Of a stretch of 64,000 nucleotides of DNA, positions 39,431-42,349 are shown one piece after another. The notes below the pieces were generated by a model, which worked only from the letters and a program-made list of their open reading frames with translations, did no database searches and was not told where the DNA came from. Within the stretch, counting starts at the first letter, position 1. Each line of letters opens with the position of its first letter. The stretch covers positions 11,292,331 to 11,356,330 of the forward strand of contig OX123193.2 in the NCBI GenBank assembly GCA_944739405.2, given 5' to 3'. Position numbers and translations under genes: made by a program. This DNA is from Euclidia mi. Lineage: Eukaryota; Arthropoda; Insecta; Lepidoptera; Erebidae.

Positions 39431-40945
39431 TTCTGTTTGTCCGGGGTAATCTCTGGAACGGCTGAACCGATTCAAATGAGACTTTCACTACCAGGTAGAG
39501 GACTTTATAGCGCTACATATAGGCTACAATTTGACCCGGTAGTTGGCGCTGTTATCGCGATAACAAGTCTTTACTTATTCAACTCATCTATACAACATAT
39601 CAATAAAATTGAAGTGTCTGTCTGTGATTTCAAAATAACTATGGATTTTCAAGTGCATATAGTTAGTTACACGATTCTAAGTCCAAAACAACCCTTTTTA
39701 ACATTTTTTTCTGTCTGTCTGTCTTTCTGTTTGTCCGGGGTAATCTCTGGAACGGCTGAACCGATTCAAATGAGACTTTCACTACCAGGTAGAGGACTTT
39801 ATAGCGCTACATATAGGCTACAATTTGACCCGGTAGTTGGCGCTGTTATCGCGATAATAAGTCTTTACTTATTCAACTCATCTATACATATAATCTATAC
39901 ATATAAATAAAATTGAAGTGTCTGTCTGTGATTTCAAAATAACTATGGATTTTCAAGTGCATATAGTTAGTTACACGATTCTAAGTCCAAAACAACCCTT
40001 TTTAACATTTTTGTCTGTCTGCCTGTCTGTTGGTCCGGGGTAATCTCTGGAATAGCTGAACCGATTCAAATGAGACTTTAACTGGAAGGTAGAGCACTTT
40101 ATAGCGCTACATATAGGCTCCAATTTGACCCGGTAGGTTGCGCTGTTGTCATGACACTTATTTTTGTATAATTATATATAAAAGCAAAGAGTCATTCATC
40201 TTGAAATCTGGAAAGTCACCGGCTGTATAAAAATTAGATTTGGCAGAGAACTTTTTAAAACGTAACTTTTTTCCGCGTGCGAAGCCGCGGGTACCAGCTA
40301 GTCATAAATAAATCTATTTGGATTGTTTACAATATCTAGTACCTATTTCAAGGTTACCTACTTCCAGAAATATACAGTCAGAAATAACTTTATTTTGCAC
40401 ATAATTATCTACAGTTTTAAGTCTTCATTATAGTATATACTATGATTTATAACCATGATCAACAACTGAGAGTTCAAGATTCAAGATCAAGTACTTACTC
40501 ATATCTTTATTATCATCAGACATTTCATTCATAAATGACGCACAGCTGATCACGAACAATACAATTTACACATCAACCATGGGCAAGTCTGGATAAAATG
40601 GGCAGTTCAAAAATTCTTAAACACTCTTTGAATTCAACCTCCACAAGTCACACAAGTCTTATTTCTAAACAGAGTACAATGTCTATAAATACTGGACAAC
40701 TCGGAAGTGTATTTCGACGACCCATATGCGAATGTATTTATAACTCTCAAACAGTACTTACCATCTTCTGTTTTCACCATACCAATAGTTCCTCCCGTAT
40801 AAATAACTAGGACCCTCCTTTCACTACTTTCGGGAGTCCTAGAACATCTCCTTGCTGTTTTGAAATCCGCATCATGTAAATCTGTACCCAACCTCGACAT
40901 ATCAACTCCTAATTTATTTATGTGACCGTTTGAAATTTTTGACAT
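2628..40945 (-). CDS. ASPG: L-asparaginase with C-terminal ankyrin repeats, 12 exons seen, 3' end open
   Basis: Type I asparaginase of the animal ASPG / 60 kDa lysophospholipase family, expected to hydrolyse asparagine to aspartate and ammonia in the cytosol. Exons (minus strand order): 40762-40945, 27755-27889, 25937-26049, 25140-25265, 24505-24629, 22184-22413, 20495-20649, 18518-18631, 17976-18032, 17077-17221, 5460-5589, 2628-2853. All are bounded by GT/AG and phases join without a stop, giving 580 codons. Catalytic motif TGGTIGM is at residues 50-56 and HGTDT at 157-161; LFRGNR is near 223-228 and GVISGFDMT near 362-370. Ankyrin repeats start near residue 462 (EGKTPLHEAI, VEYLLKSGA). Vertebrate ASPG is about 570 residues with the same order, so about one more ankyrin exon is expected; none was found in 1-2627. 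The ATG at 40945 has A at -3; the reading frame stays open further upstream but without an ATG. No signal peptide is obvious. Sequence motifs are seen directly; activity is inferred. Confidence 0.93.
3158..4225 (+). mobile_element. Non-LTR retrotransposon fragment inside the RTE copy
   Basis: 5'-truncated LINE inserted between ATGT duplicates (3154-3157 and 4226-4229), ending in an A-rich tail. The reverse transcriptase retains GVPQGSVLSATLF (motif B) and FGYADDSTVV (motif C, YADD), then the thumb and C-terminal domain to LGKRAPS at 4162. A frameshift near 3960-3985 moves the tail (DIPLIRTKRFASSFLMRTAK) to another frame. The clade is probably jockey or CR1-like; exact placement needs a tree. 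Confidence 0.8.
3210..4162 (+). pseudogene. Broken reverse transcriptase ORF
   Basis: The frame covering GVPQGS to the C-terminal region runs to about 3960, then continues in the +2 frame to the stop at 4160-4162. It lacks motif A and everything upstream. Confidence 0.75.
4671..4985. other. Spacer without recognised feature
   Basis: No coding signal seen on either strand. Confidence 0.4.
5019..5420 (-). mobile_element. RTE-type LINE 3' fragment
   Basis: Minus-strand copy of the same C-terminal block (LRWFGHVERMYEERLTKQIY, RRGKPRRTFSDQIGYILK), preceded by the characteristic tail with CATACATACATAGACTCAC. It is 5' truncated near 5420. Confidence 0.8.
5460..5589 (-). CDS. ASPG exon 11, ankyrin repeats
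   Basis: 42 whole codons with phases 1 and 2. It carries an ankyrin repeat (GADVNAIDTEGKTPLHEAI, then IVEYLLKSGANV). Acceptor TTATTTTCAG, donor GTAAGACG. About 11.5 kb of transposon-filled intron separates it from exon 10. Confidence 0.93.
5655..5756 (-). mobile_element. tRNA-derived SINE head, truncated
   Basis: The minus strand shows an A-box-like GACTGCCTCCGTGGTCCAG and a B-box GGGTTCGATTCCCGGGTC. Only the tRNA-related head is present. It sits about 65 bp upstream of ASPG exon 11 (its acceptor is at 5590). Confidence 0.75.
5790..7082 (-). mobile_element. Mariner (Tc1/mariner) element, complete ends
   Basis: 1293 bp between TA duplicates (5788-5789 and 7083-7084). The terminal inverted repeats begin CGAGGGTCAAACTGAAAGTT at both ends. 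It encodes one transposase frame on the minus strand. Confidence 0.92.
5852..6907 (-). pseudogene. Mariner transposase with two in-frame TGA codons
   Basis: Start ATG at 6907 (MNLTRENFRAMIFYDFR). The N-terminal helix-turn-helix parts are visible (SRATVYNWFNEFKRGRTN, DKRVTYQQIR), followed by the catalytic DD34D set: first Asp in LTGDESWIYCYD, second in LLHHDNASSHT, third in PPYSPDLAPCDFYLF. The frame is 352 codons including the final stop, as normal for the family. It is broken only by TGA at 6458-6460 (just before NAVFDILTGDES) and TGA at 6182-6184 (after KVREK). No frameshift was found. It probably cannot make transposase. Confidence 0.9.
7085..7845. other. Spacer without recognised feature
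   Basis: AT-rich intronic DNA. A 12-bp inverted pair (ATTCCTAAGGTT/AACCTTAGGAAT near 7515-7545) is the only structure noted. Confidence 0.4.
7846..8036 (-). mobile_element. Small Helitron-like element
   Basis: Minus strand runs from CCTTGCGTTACTGACTGACT through GCAGGAAGCTGAAATTTG to GCTGGCGTCCTCTAG followed by T. It shares this sequence with 26274-26480 and 30481-30687. Confidence 0.7.
8279..8656 (-). mobile_element. GC-rich MITE, possibly Harbinger-related
   Basis: Imperfect terminal inverted repeats: GGGCTGAGTTATACCGA and GTGGCGTGG on the left, GGCGCGGTTTATACTGA and GTGTGGCGTATGG on the right. TA flanks the element. The GC content is much above that of its surroundings. Three minus-strand frames are open for 60 to 110 codons, but none matches a family I know. 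Confidence 0.5.
8657..9055. other. Spacer without recognised feature
   Basis: No coding or repeat signal recognised. Confidence 0.4.
9060..9269 (-). mobile_element. Helitron remnant, 3' end missing
   Basis: Minus strand starts TATAAAGCTGAAGAGTTTG, continues CGCGCTAATCTCAGGAACTA and GGGCTATCTAACAC-type sequence, and ends in CGCGGGCAT. It matches 30690-30872 and 58466-58681. It abuts the next Helitron 5' end to 5' end. Confidence 0.65.
9270..11379 (+). mobile_element. 2.1-kb non-autonomous Helitron carrying a minisatellite
   Basis: Starts TCTATACTAATATAATAAAG after A (9269) and ends GGGTCAGCTAG before T (11380), the Helitron rules (5' TC, 3' CTAG, insertion between A and T). A short GCGA/TCGC hairpin precedes the 3' end. 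There is no Rep/helicase coding sequence. A (GTTT)n tract lies at 9297-9328; 9330-9600 holds two diverged copies of a GGCTATAGGCTATA-containing unit; 9720-11165 is a tandem array. Confidence 0.8.
9720..11165 (+). repeat. Tandem array, about 119-bp unit with paired AGATGGCGG boxes
   Basis: About 12 units. The word TTTCGTGAT recurs near 9846, 9965, 10082, 10201, 10320, 10440, 10559, 10678, 10773, 10892, 10989 and 11109: steps of 117-120 bp, with two units near 95 bp. Most units carry two boxes of AGATGGCGG or close variants; I count 24 boxes, 17 of them exact. The ORFs across the array are a by-product of the repeat. Confidence 0.88.
11385..12010. other. Spacer without recognised feature
   Basis: No gene recognised. 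A TACGAGGGTCAA near 11831 resembles a solo mariner end. Confidence 0.4.
12014..12265 (+). repeat. Direct repeat, two 125-bp copies
   Basis: Two near-identical copies, each starting AGGCCCACTTGCGTAACGTT and ending CTTGCACAACGACAACAAC. GGCCCACTTGC is inverted at 13890-13904 and 16091-16105, suggesting these are the ends of a TIR element. Confidence 0.8.
12483..13553 (+). mobile_element. piggyBac-like element, internally deleted
   Basis: Flanked by TTAA on both sides (12479-12482, 13554-13557). The ends are CCCTAGAACCCTACATGGGG and, inverted, CCCTAGAATCCTACACTA, like the CCCTAGAA ends of piggyBac. Transposase scraps remain at 13095-13395: an N-terminal piece (AVRGLNNEEISSILDHK), a late piece (NSWVLYKCSRSNNKPNIKF) and a Cys-rich end (KSYKRCCSNYI). 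The catalytic middle is missing. Confidence 0.82.
12738..12973 (+). mobile_element. RTE-type LINE 3' fragment inside the piggyBac-like copy
   Basis: Encodes GRRGRPRRTFSDQIGDILKT to WRSVVSAYPSGKQA and the GTGAGTCTATGTATGTATGTA tail. It is flanked by ATATGTAATAAG duplicates. Copy 2 of the segment has the empty site near 15309-15320. Confidence 0.88.
13914..14855 (-). mobile_element. Tc1/mariner-superfamily element, deleted
   Basis: Terminal inverted repeats of about 26 bp (AGTCCATTCACAGTTATTTT and its inverse ending near 14853) with TA at the edges. It sits between the two segmental copies, at the left edge of copy 2. A small RTE/SINE-like tail is present at 14310-14350. Confidence 0.7.
14520..14750 (-). 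pseudogene. DDE_3 transposase C-terminal remnant
   Basis: 76 residues with LKVVRLPPYHCELNATELMW, the LPPYxPxLNPxE block around the catalytic Glu of IS630/Tc1-type transposases. The rest of the catalytic domain is absent. Confidence 0.75.
14858..16105 (+). repeat. Segmental duplication, copy 2
   Basis: Near-identical to 12266-13905 except for the missing RTE insertion and a deletion of about 130 bp matching 13305-13440 (at about 15640). The junction with copy 1 is interrupted by the Tc1-type element. Confidence 0.88.
15064..15758 (+). mobile_element. piggyBac-like element, second copy
   Basis: TTAA at 15060-15063 and 15759-15762, with the same CCCTAGAA ends. 695 bp. The transposase scraps are open longer than in copy 1 (frame 15421-15675), but the Cys-rich tail is deleted. 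Confidence 0.82.
16185..16320 (-). mobile_element. Degenerate Helitron-like remnant
   Basis: ACATGTCAAATGACAGCTTC and GTCAGTCAGTCGG resemble the middle and 5' part of the small Helitrons at 26.3 and 30.5 kb. Confidence 0.5.
16325..16775 (+). mobile_element. RTE-type LINE 3' fragment, diverged subfamily
   Basis: Encodes KKKHESRIKAVEMRSLRSMC, LKGMLRWFGHVERTSEDRVT, a stop, then GRGRPCRTFVDQIGDVLKNG and WRSVVSAYPDGIKA. It is clearly related to the copy at 4.2-4.6 kb but much diverged. Confidence 0.8.
17077..17221 (-). CDS. ASPG exon 10
   Basis: 48 codons plus one base. It is the linker helix between the catalytic part and the ankyrin repeats (SPKKLDEV, then LLLYGIKNGDEGVVKNLL). Acceptor AATTCCAG, donor GTAAGACA. 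Confidence 0.92.
17325..17480. mobile_element. Possible MITE
   Basis: Imperfect inverted repeats, CCGGATTCAATAAATGATCT on the left and AGATGGTAAATTTGGACCGG on the right, with TTGGAGATTAG/CTAATCTCCACA inside. Confidence 0.45.
17500..17960. other. Intronic spacer
   Basis: No gene or repeat recognised. Confidence 0.4.
17976..18032 (-). CDS. ASPG exon 9 (microexon)
   Basis: 57-bp exon, 19 codons (MMTQNIRGELTNMTSMSFQ), matching the LRGEMT segment that closes the catalytic part in vertebrates. Acceptor CATTTACAG, donor GTGAGCTG. Confidence 0.9.
18065..18205 (-). mobile_element. tRNA-like SINE, second family, truncated
   Basis: Minus strand carries the B-box-like GGTATCGGGTTCGAATCCAC and the AATTGTTAATTACCGCTTG body. 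Fuller copies are at 37288-37653 and 48222-48591. A T-rich run follows at 18211-18230. Confidence 0.65.
18518..18631 (-). CDS. ASPG exon 8
   Basis: 38 codons in phase 0, beginning AIAKAGVISGFDMTPEAAL, the strongly conserved end of the catalytic domain. Acceptor TTCAACAG, donor GTGAGTTC. Confidence 0.95.
18905..19280. mobile_element. MITE present as two tandem copies
   Basis: Units 18905-19082 and 19083-19275 share CTGACATAGGCTT/CTGACACAGGCTT, TGTCACGTGGTC and GTAGAAATMAGAAGCAAATG. The outer ends are inverted (GTAGCCAAATGGCAT against ATGCCACTTGTAGCC). Confidence 0.6.
19276..19530 (+). repeat. Dispersed repeat (copy 2 of 3)
   Basis: GGCGCATTTCCTATGGGCGC to CCCACTTGGAATCGGCACAC, matching 25560-25792 closely and 2115-2240 in part. 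Function and class are unknown. Confidence 0.7.
19540..20490. other. Intronic spacer
   Basis: No gene recognised on either strand. Confidence 0.4.
20495..20649 (-). CDS. ASPG exon 7
   Basis: Completes a Gly codon and adds 51 residues, LVIETYGAGNIP to ALYATGQ, of the C-terminal asparaginase subdomain (IIVNITQCTSG). Acceptor GCTCGTCAG, donor GTAAGTGG. Confidence 0.95.
20655..21400. other. Intronic spacer
   Basis: A short local repeat (ATATCTTGCATGTTT, three times in 20670-20795) is the only structure seen. Confidence 0.45.
21405..21657 (+). mobile_element. tRNA-derived SINE, full copy
   Basis: Head GACTGCCTCATTGGTCTCGC (A-box-like), B-box GGTCTCGAGTTCCATTCC, body CAGTAGCAGCACGGAGTCTG, and tail CTCTGCCTACCCCTTCGGGG with GGCGTGAGTCTATA. 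The tail is shared with the RTE LINE in this window. Confidence 0.82.
21660..22140. other. Intronic spacer
   Basis: Contains a short LINE-type tail (AACAGTGGACGTCTCTAGGC at 21876-21906), nothing else recognised. Confidence 0.4.
22184..22413 (-). CDS. ASPG exon 6
   Basis: 76 whole codons, from TRKISVNNLFAFNSPNAEP to ALQPPIQ. It covers the end of the N-terminal asparaginase domain, the linker and the start of the second domain (HVGLLRMFPSIGPDAV). Acceptor ATTATCCAG, donor GTGAGA. Confidence 0.94.
22728..23121 (-). mobile_element. Composite SINE, copy 1
   Basis: Minus strand: a CCGTGTGGTTGACTGCATAG head and a GTCGTAAGAGGCGACTAAGG unit, then the tRNA head (B-box GGGTTCGATTCCTGGGCC) and the usual SINE body and RTE-type tail. 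It is nearly identical to 57010-57408. Confidence 0.75.
23468..23785 (-). mobile_element. RTE-type LINE 3' fragment
   Basis: Minus-strand copy of the same C-terminal block, with the CATACATACATAGAATCACG tail at its left edge and 5' truncation near 23785. It has small frameshifts. Confidence 0.78.
24159..24357 (+). mobile_element. tRNA-derived SINE, 5' truncated
   Basis: Starts within the B-box (GGTTCGATTCCCGGGTCGAG) and runs to the CTGTCTACCCCTTCGGGG tail. Confidence 0.72.
24505..24629 (-). CDS. ASPG exon 5 (easily missed)
   Basis: 125 bp: 41 codons plus two bases. It reads IPIFEPRSDG, then SSLIVAGGFNIPEV, and ends LFRGN plus CG. Acceptor CACCTCTTAG, donor GTACGT. Without it exon 4 would splice into a stop in exon 6; with it the Arg codon CG|T is completed. 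The block matches the VPIxxxxSDGRENxxGAL region of the family. Confidence 0.93.
24740..24985 (+). mobile_element. SINE/LINE tail repeat
   Basis: GTCCGTGTGGTAACGGATTA to GCAGTGGACTGTTAAAGGCTGATGATGA. An inverted near-identical copy lies at 29510-29745. It shares the CGTGTGGT...GTCGTAAGAG head with the composite SINEs. Confidence 0.65.
25140..25265 (-). CDS. ASPG exon 4
   Basis: Exactly 42 codons in phase 0, from THYGEYDGF to VVVTGSQ. It contains HGTDT, the second catalytic threonine-aspartate motif of type I asparaginases. Acceptor TTGTTACAG, donor GTATGA. Confidence 0.95.
25555..25830 (+). repeat. Dispersed repeat (copy 3 of 3)
   Basis: Matches 19276-19500 over about 230 bp, and its far end (CACACGAAATCCTTAAGAAC) matches 2233-2260. 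Confidence 0.7.
25937..26049 (-). CDS. ASPG exon 3
   Basis: Acceptor TTTTTACAG, donor GTTTGT. It encodes 37 residues including RILYNILEYDPLLDSSDMT, a hallmark block of ASPG proteins (compare the LFDSSDMT segment in vertebrates). Confidence 0.95.
26132..26711 (+). mobile_element. TIR element with TA duplicates, split by a Helitron
   Basis: CAGGGTGTTAAAAGACC at the left and the inverse GTCTTGTGACACCCTG at the right, each followed outward by TA. A 207-bp Helitron splits it. No transposase sequence remains. Confidence 0.65.
26274..26480 (+). mobile_element. Small Helitron
   Basis: Starts TCTGTATATATAAAATCCTT after A and ends CGCTGGCGTCGACTAG before T. 207 bp, non-coding. Confidence 0.75.
26900..27137. 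mobile_element. Possible MITE
   Basis: TAGTGCCAAAA and TTTTGGCACTA bound about 235 bp with an inner inverted pair (CAGTCGACCGAT / ATCGGTCGATTG). Confidence 0.45.
27385..27640 (-). mobile_element. Dispersed repeat, inverted copy at 42.1-42.35 kb
   Basis: TAATAGGCGGCAAACGAGCA to GTTTAGGTACTGTTACTTTACGTCGG. The reverse complement of most of it lies at 42102-42345. Confidence 0.65.
27755..27889 (-). CDS. ASPG exon 2
   Basis: Acceptor TTCCAG, donor GTAAGCTG, phase 1 in and phase 1 out, 44 whole codons. It encodes GLSPGKNMFKPSMRKYPQLH, the variable stretch after the first threonine loop of animal asparaginases. It is separated from exon 1 by about 12.9 kb. Confidence 0.93.
27940..28200 (-). mobile_element. 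Degenerate second-family SINE
   Basis: ACCCTCTGCATGGCAGTATG and GCAGAGCGA-like words match the 37.3-kb SINE; much decayed. Confidence 0.4.
28440..29045 (+). other. GC-rich island, unassigned
   Basis: About 600 bp of strikingly GC-rich DNA after a T-rich run. Proline-rich open frames overlap on the plus strand (28493-28699 and 28706-28993; the latter has PPSTGTKTQRPQKIGRTTNG). They could be the 5' end of a non-LTR retrotransposon ORF1, but no zinc knuckle or endonuclease is seen. I do not recognise the protein. Confidence 0.35.
29050..29500. other. Intronic spacer
   Basis: AT-rich with no feature recognised. Confidence 0.4.
29510..29745 (-). mobile_element. SINE/LINE tail repeat, inverted copy
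   Basis: Reverse complement of 24740-24985 with few differences (TTGGTATAGGGTTTGTATCA, CTTACGACACCCATGGGATG). Confidence 0.65.
29830..29950 (+). mobile_element. LINE 3' scrap
   Basis: GGATGCGGGCGGCTCAAGAT and GTGTGGAGAACCTTGGAGGA encode the AxDRxxWRTLEEAYVQ-type end of an RTE-like LINE, as at 48680-48850. Confidence 0.6.
30100..30152 (-). mobile_element. RTE tail scrap
   Basis: CATACATAGACTCACGCCTG followed by TTTCCCGTAGGGGTAGG: only about 50 bp of the RTE 3' end. A (TCA)n run follows at 30273-30296. Confidence 0.6.
30481..30687 (-). mobile_element. Small Helitron
   Basis: Minus strand starts TCTTAATATATAAAATCCTT after A and ends GCTGGCGTCCTCTAG before T. Same family as 26274-26480. Confidence 0.75.
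30688..30872 (+). mobile_element. Helitron, 5' end overprinted
   Basis: ATAAAGCTGAAGAGTTTGTT to CGCGGGCATCCTCTAG before T. It directly abuts the previous element 5' to 5'. Confidence 0.7.
30875..31375. other. Intronic spacer
   Basis: No feature recognised. Confidence 0.4.
31380..31572 (-). mobile_element. Small Helitron, third type
   Basis: Minus strand runs from TCTACACTAATATTATGAAG to GAAACCGCGGGAAACGGCTAG before T. Confidence 0.7.
31805..31985 (+). mobile_element. tRNA-like SINE, third family
   Basis: A-box-like CGGTTGGTGTAGTGGTTTTG and B-box GTGGATTCGATTCC about 55 bp apart, then a CACTTTGAGCGATCCATAAA body. The body is unlike the other SINEs. Confidence 0.6.
32312..32556 (-). mobile_element. 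tRNA-derived SINE, full copy
   Basis: Reverse orientation: GACTGCCTCCGTGGTCCAGC, the B-box around GGGAATCGAA (inverse), the ACGGAGTCTGG body and the CTGCCTATCCCTTCGGGG tail. Confidence 0.8.
33000..33190 (-). mobile_element. LINE 3' end
   Basis: TCATCATCATCATCAGCCTG then TAGTCCACTGCTGGATATAGG, with minus-strand coding for an RTE-like C-terminal region. A plus-strand scrap of the same family lies at 33500-33615. Confidence 0.6.
33500..33615 (+). mobile_element. LINE 3' end scrap
   Basis: GGACACGAGGAGCCGAAAGT to GCAGTGGACTACGATAGGCTGATGATGATGA, the complementary match to 33000-33100. Confidence 0.6.
33645..33900 (+). repeat. Local tandem repeats
   Basis: An 86-bp unit (CTCTTTTTACACCG to TTTCGTTTTCTTTAGG) is duplicated, then a 32-bp unit (AATTCATAATGATAAACAAA plus ATAATTTCGTTT) follows about four times. 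Confidence 0.85.
34291..34524 (-). mobile_element. tRNA-derived SINE, diverged
   Basis: Same layout as 32312-32556 with several deletions (TCACGCCTGTATCGCCGAAG tail; GACTGCCTTTGTGGTCCAGT head). Confidence 0.75.
34760..34985 (-). mobile_element. Second-family SINE, 5' truncated
   Basis: GGATTTGGCTGAATATTAGC to CACTCGCCCC matches 37320-37530; the tRNA-like head is absent. Confidence 0.6.
35275..35498 (-). mobile_element. tRNA-derived SINE, fourth family, copy 1
   Basis: The minus strand head GACGACCGGTTGGCGCAGCG carries an A-box, and GGTCGCGGGTTCGATTCCCG a B-box, followed by CAAACATTTGTGTGCATGAA. It is almost identical to 39000-39228. Confidence 0.8.
35650..36080 (+). mobile_element. Degenerate RTE-type LINE remnant
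   Basis: Reads MNAVEMRCWKKMLGLSWTEL near 35850-35910, then an RLVAQRRG-like end. Stops and frameshifts are frequent. Confidence 0.55.
36466..36670. mobile_element. Harbinger-like MITE, 205 bp
   Basis: TAA duplicates (36463-36465, 36671-36673). Ends are GGGTAAAACCATACGAGCG and, inverted, GGGTGAAACCAAACGAGCG. Inside, GTGAGTCGCAGAATTTCGG is repeated inverted. The 134-codon plus-strand frame crossing it is chance. Confidence 0.75.
36880..37030 (-). repeat. Repeat with perfect 24-bp inverted arms
   Basis: Arms 36913-36936 (ACGGGCCTCTAATCAGTATG plus AGAA) and 36950-36973 are exact inverse copies around a 13-base loop. Outer sequence (CCCACTGCTAGGCACGGGCC; CCATGCTGGCCAAATGCGGG) matches the repeat at 58690-58770. 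Confidence 0.85.
37288..37653 (-). mobile_element. Second-family tRNA-like SINE, full copy
   Basis: About 365 bp. The tRNA-like head is at the right (GGTATCGGGTTCGAATCCAC; GATAGCCTAGTGGAGATACC), and the body reaches AACTGGGATAACGCTAGGAGG at the left. Related copies: 18065, 34760, 41325, 48222. Confidence 0.75.
37690..37895 (+). mobile_element. LINE 3' end
   Basis: GGTGGGCTTTCCGCTCGTTG, then AAGACCGGTCTTTGTGGAGA and AACAGTGGATATCCTTCAGC: RTE-like C-terminal coding and tail. Confidence 0.6.
37918..38117 (-). mobile_element. tRNA-derived SINE, head truncated
   Basis: Tail CTCACGCCTGTATCCCTGAAG to ACTTTGCCCCACCCGGGAAA, ending inside the B-box. Confidence 0.72.
38408..38610 (-). mobile_element. 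Helitron-like element, third type
   Basis: ACTAGCCGTATCCCGCGGGA at the left is the inverse of a CTAG|T end; the body (AAATCGGTCCAGCCGTTCCA) resembles 31380-31572. Confidence 0.6.
39000..39228 (-). mobile_element. tRNA-derived SINE, fourth family, copy 2
   Basis: Same as 35275-35498 apart from a few substitutions and a longer T run. Confidence 0.8.
39264..40301 (+). mobile_element. Helitron with triplicated 5' part
   Basis: Starts TCTATACATATAAATAAAAT after A and ends GCGGGTACCAGCTAG before T. The first 300-odd bp occur three times in tandem (from about 39268, 39602 and 39905), each with a (CTGT)n tract of different length (longest at 39383-39436). Non-coding; the 157-codon frame follows the repeat. 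Confidence 0.78.
40302..40760. other. Intron 1 beginning
   Basis: No element recognised between the Helitron and the exon 1 donor. Confidence 0.4.
40762..40945 (-). CDS. ASPG exon 1
   Basis: Codes 61 residues plus one base. It ends in VLVIYTGGTIGM and a KTED segment, then the donor GTAAGTACT. The first ATG is at 40945 (context CAAAATG). The N-terminal 45 residues are unlike the catalytic core and look poorly ordered. Confidence 0.92.
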
Positions 40946-41027
40946 TTTGATTTTTTTATCGATCTTTTTCACGAGCAAAGGCAACGCGACGCACAAACGT
41001 ACCGCACGGCGCGACACTGAAACACAG

Positions 41028-41061
41028 ACTGAAATTAAACTGCGTGTGTCGAGATATTATA
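41028..41061 (-). promoter_or_regulatory. ASPG core promoter: TATA box and initiator
   Basis: On the minus strand TATAATAT (41061-41054) starts 30 bp before the A of TCAGTC (A at 41031), the arthropod initiator consensus. This predicts an 86-base 5' leader before the ATG at 40945. A second TCAGT lies at 41016-41020. The motifs are seen; the start site is inferred. Confidence 0.55.
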
Positions 41062-41324
41062 TGCACACTGTGACATAGAAAAATGTAGTAGTTACTCCAT
41101 GATAGGTTCCTAGGCTATTAAACGATGTTGGCAGTGACTTTGTGGTGAGATTATTCTTATCTAAGAGGATATATAGACCGCATTCAATACAATTGTTATT
41201 TCTGAGCGTAGGGATCTAGCTGTGGTCATGAGCGGTAGAAGTTTTTATCAAATAGGTATCCAATCTGATTTTTTCCTAGATTTCCTCTTAAAAACCTAGA
41301 TCTATCCTTACATCATAATCTTCC

Positions 41325-41672
41325 TAGCGTCATTCTGGTTGCATCCAAGTCTTTCACCTCGGAGCCCTTTGAAAAATATGCAGCTTTCAGCAGAGTAACT
41401 GCCGTCTGACCTCCGCATCCCAAAGGGATAGTGATATTCCATAAAATACCAATGTCTGCAGTTTATTCAAGTATATTACCTCCTTATAACGTCTGTCAAA
41501 GTTCTTCATGAGAGACCAACTCAAACACACACGACAGGGGCAGCGATGTTAATTAACATTTGTATACGCACATAACTTCGAAAAGTCAGAGGTGCGCGAA
41601 GTGGATTCGAACCCGATACCCTCTGCATTGCAGTCCGTTGGTATCTCCACTAGGCTTCCGCTGCCTGTAACC
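41325..41672 (-). mobile_element. Second-family SINE, diverged
   Basis: CGGAGCCCTTTGAAAAATAT to CCTCTGCATTGCAGTCCGTT matches 37310-37640 with many changes. Confidence 0.65.
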
Positions 41673-41809
41673 TATTCCACTTTAATCATTAGCAACCCTG
41701 ATACCCTCTGCACAGTAGTCTTTTAGTACTTCTACTACGCTTCCTAGGATTCCCTTCCTACCTATATGAACTATCAGTGGGTCCATCTTAATAAAACATT
41801 TTATAGATA

Positions 41810-42020
41810 ATTAGAGGATGCTCGCAGCTACGTCCACACATTTTATTTTAATTTTACCCTTTCTGCCTAACCCCGTGGGAATTTCGAGAAATCCCTTCGT
41901 AGTGCACCCCTTCGATTCCCAAGGAAAATCCATGGCAAACTTCAGCTTATTGCGCCTCATAGGCTGAGTATTGTCTACTATTCTATCACTAACGCAAGAA
42001 TTTTATTTATTCAGATCTCT
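41810..42020 (-). mobile_element. Small Helitron-like remnant
   Basis: TTAGAGGATGCTCGCAGCTA to GCAAGAATTTTATTTATTCA; a diverged relative of 30481-30687. Confidence 0.55.
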
Positions 42021-42101
42021 GGTCCTAAATGTTTCAATAGAAACTGGGAGAACCAAGAGGTGAGTTGATAGCACTTGTTAATGTACACGGATCTTAATTC
42101 G

Positions 42102-42345
42102 ACGTAAAGTAACAGTACCTAAACTGTTGCGTTTCGTTCGGTGAGTGAGAGTTCCGGAGGCCCTATCCCCTATTCCTTCTCCCTCATCCCACTCCTCATC
42201 CTATCCCTTTTCCCAACCCCAAAACCCCAAGGGGCGGCAACGCACTTGTTACTCCTGTGGTATTGCTTATGTCCATGGGCGGCGGTAATTGCTTACCATC
42301 AAGCGATCCGTCTGCTCGTTTGCCGCCTATTGCTATAAAAAAAAC
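42102..42345 (+). mobile_element. Dispersed repeat, inverted relative of 27.4 kb
   Basis: GACGTAAAGTAACAGTACCT to TTTGCCGCCTATTGCTATAA, the inverse of 27395-27622. Confidence 0.65.
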
Positions 42346-42349
42346 GGGT

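Noticed and set aside
39437..39910. 157-codon frame
   Set aside because: The frame follows the tandem duplicated Helitron segment and repeats the same 60 residues.
40946..41017. Start of ASPG at 41017 (24 extra residues)
   Set aside because: The codon there is GTG, and eukaryotic initiation favours the ATG at 40945. The predicted TCAGT initiators are close to 41017, too.
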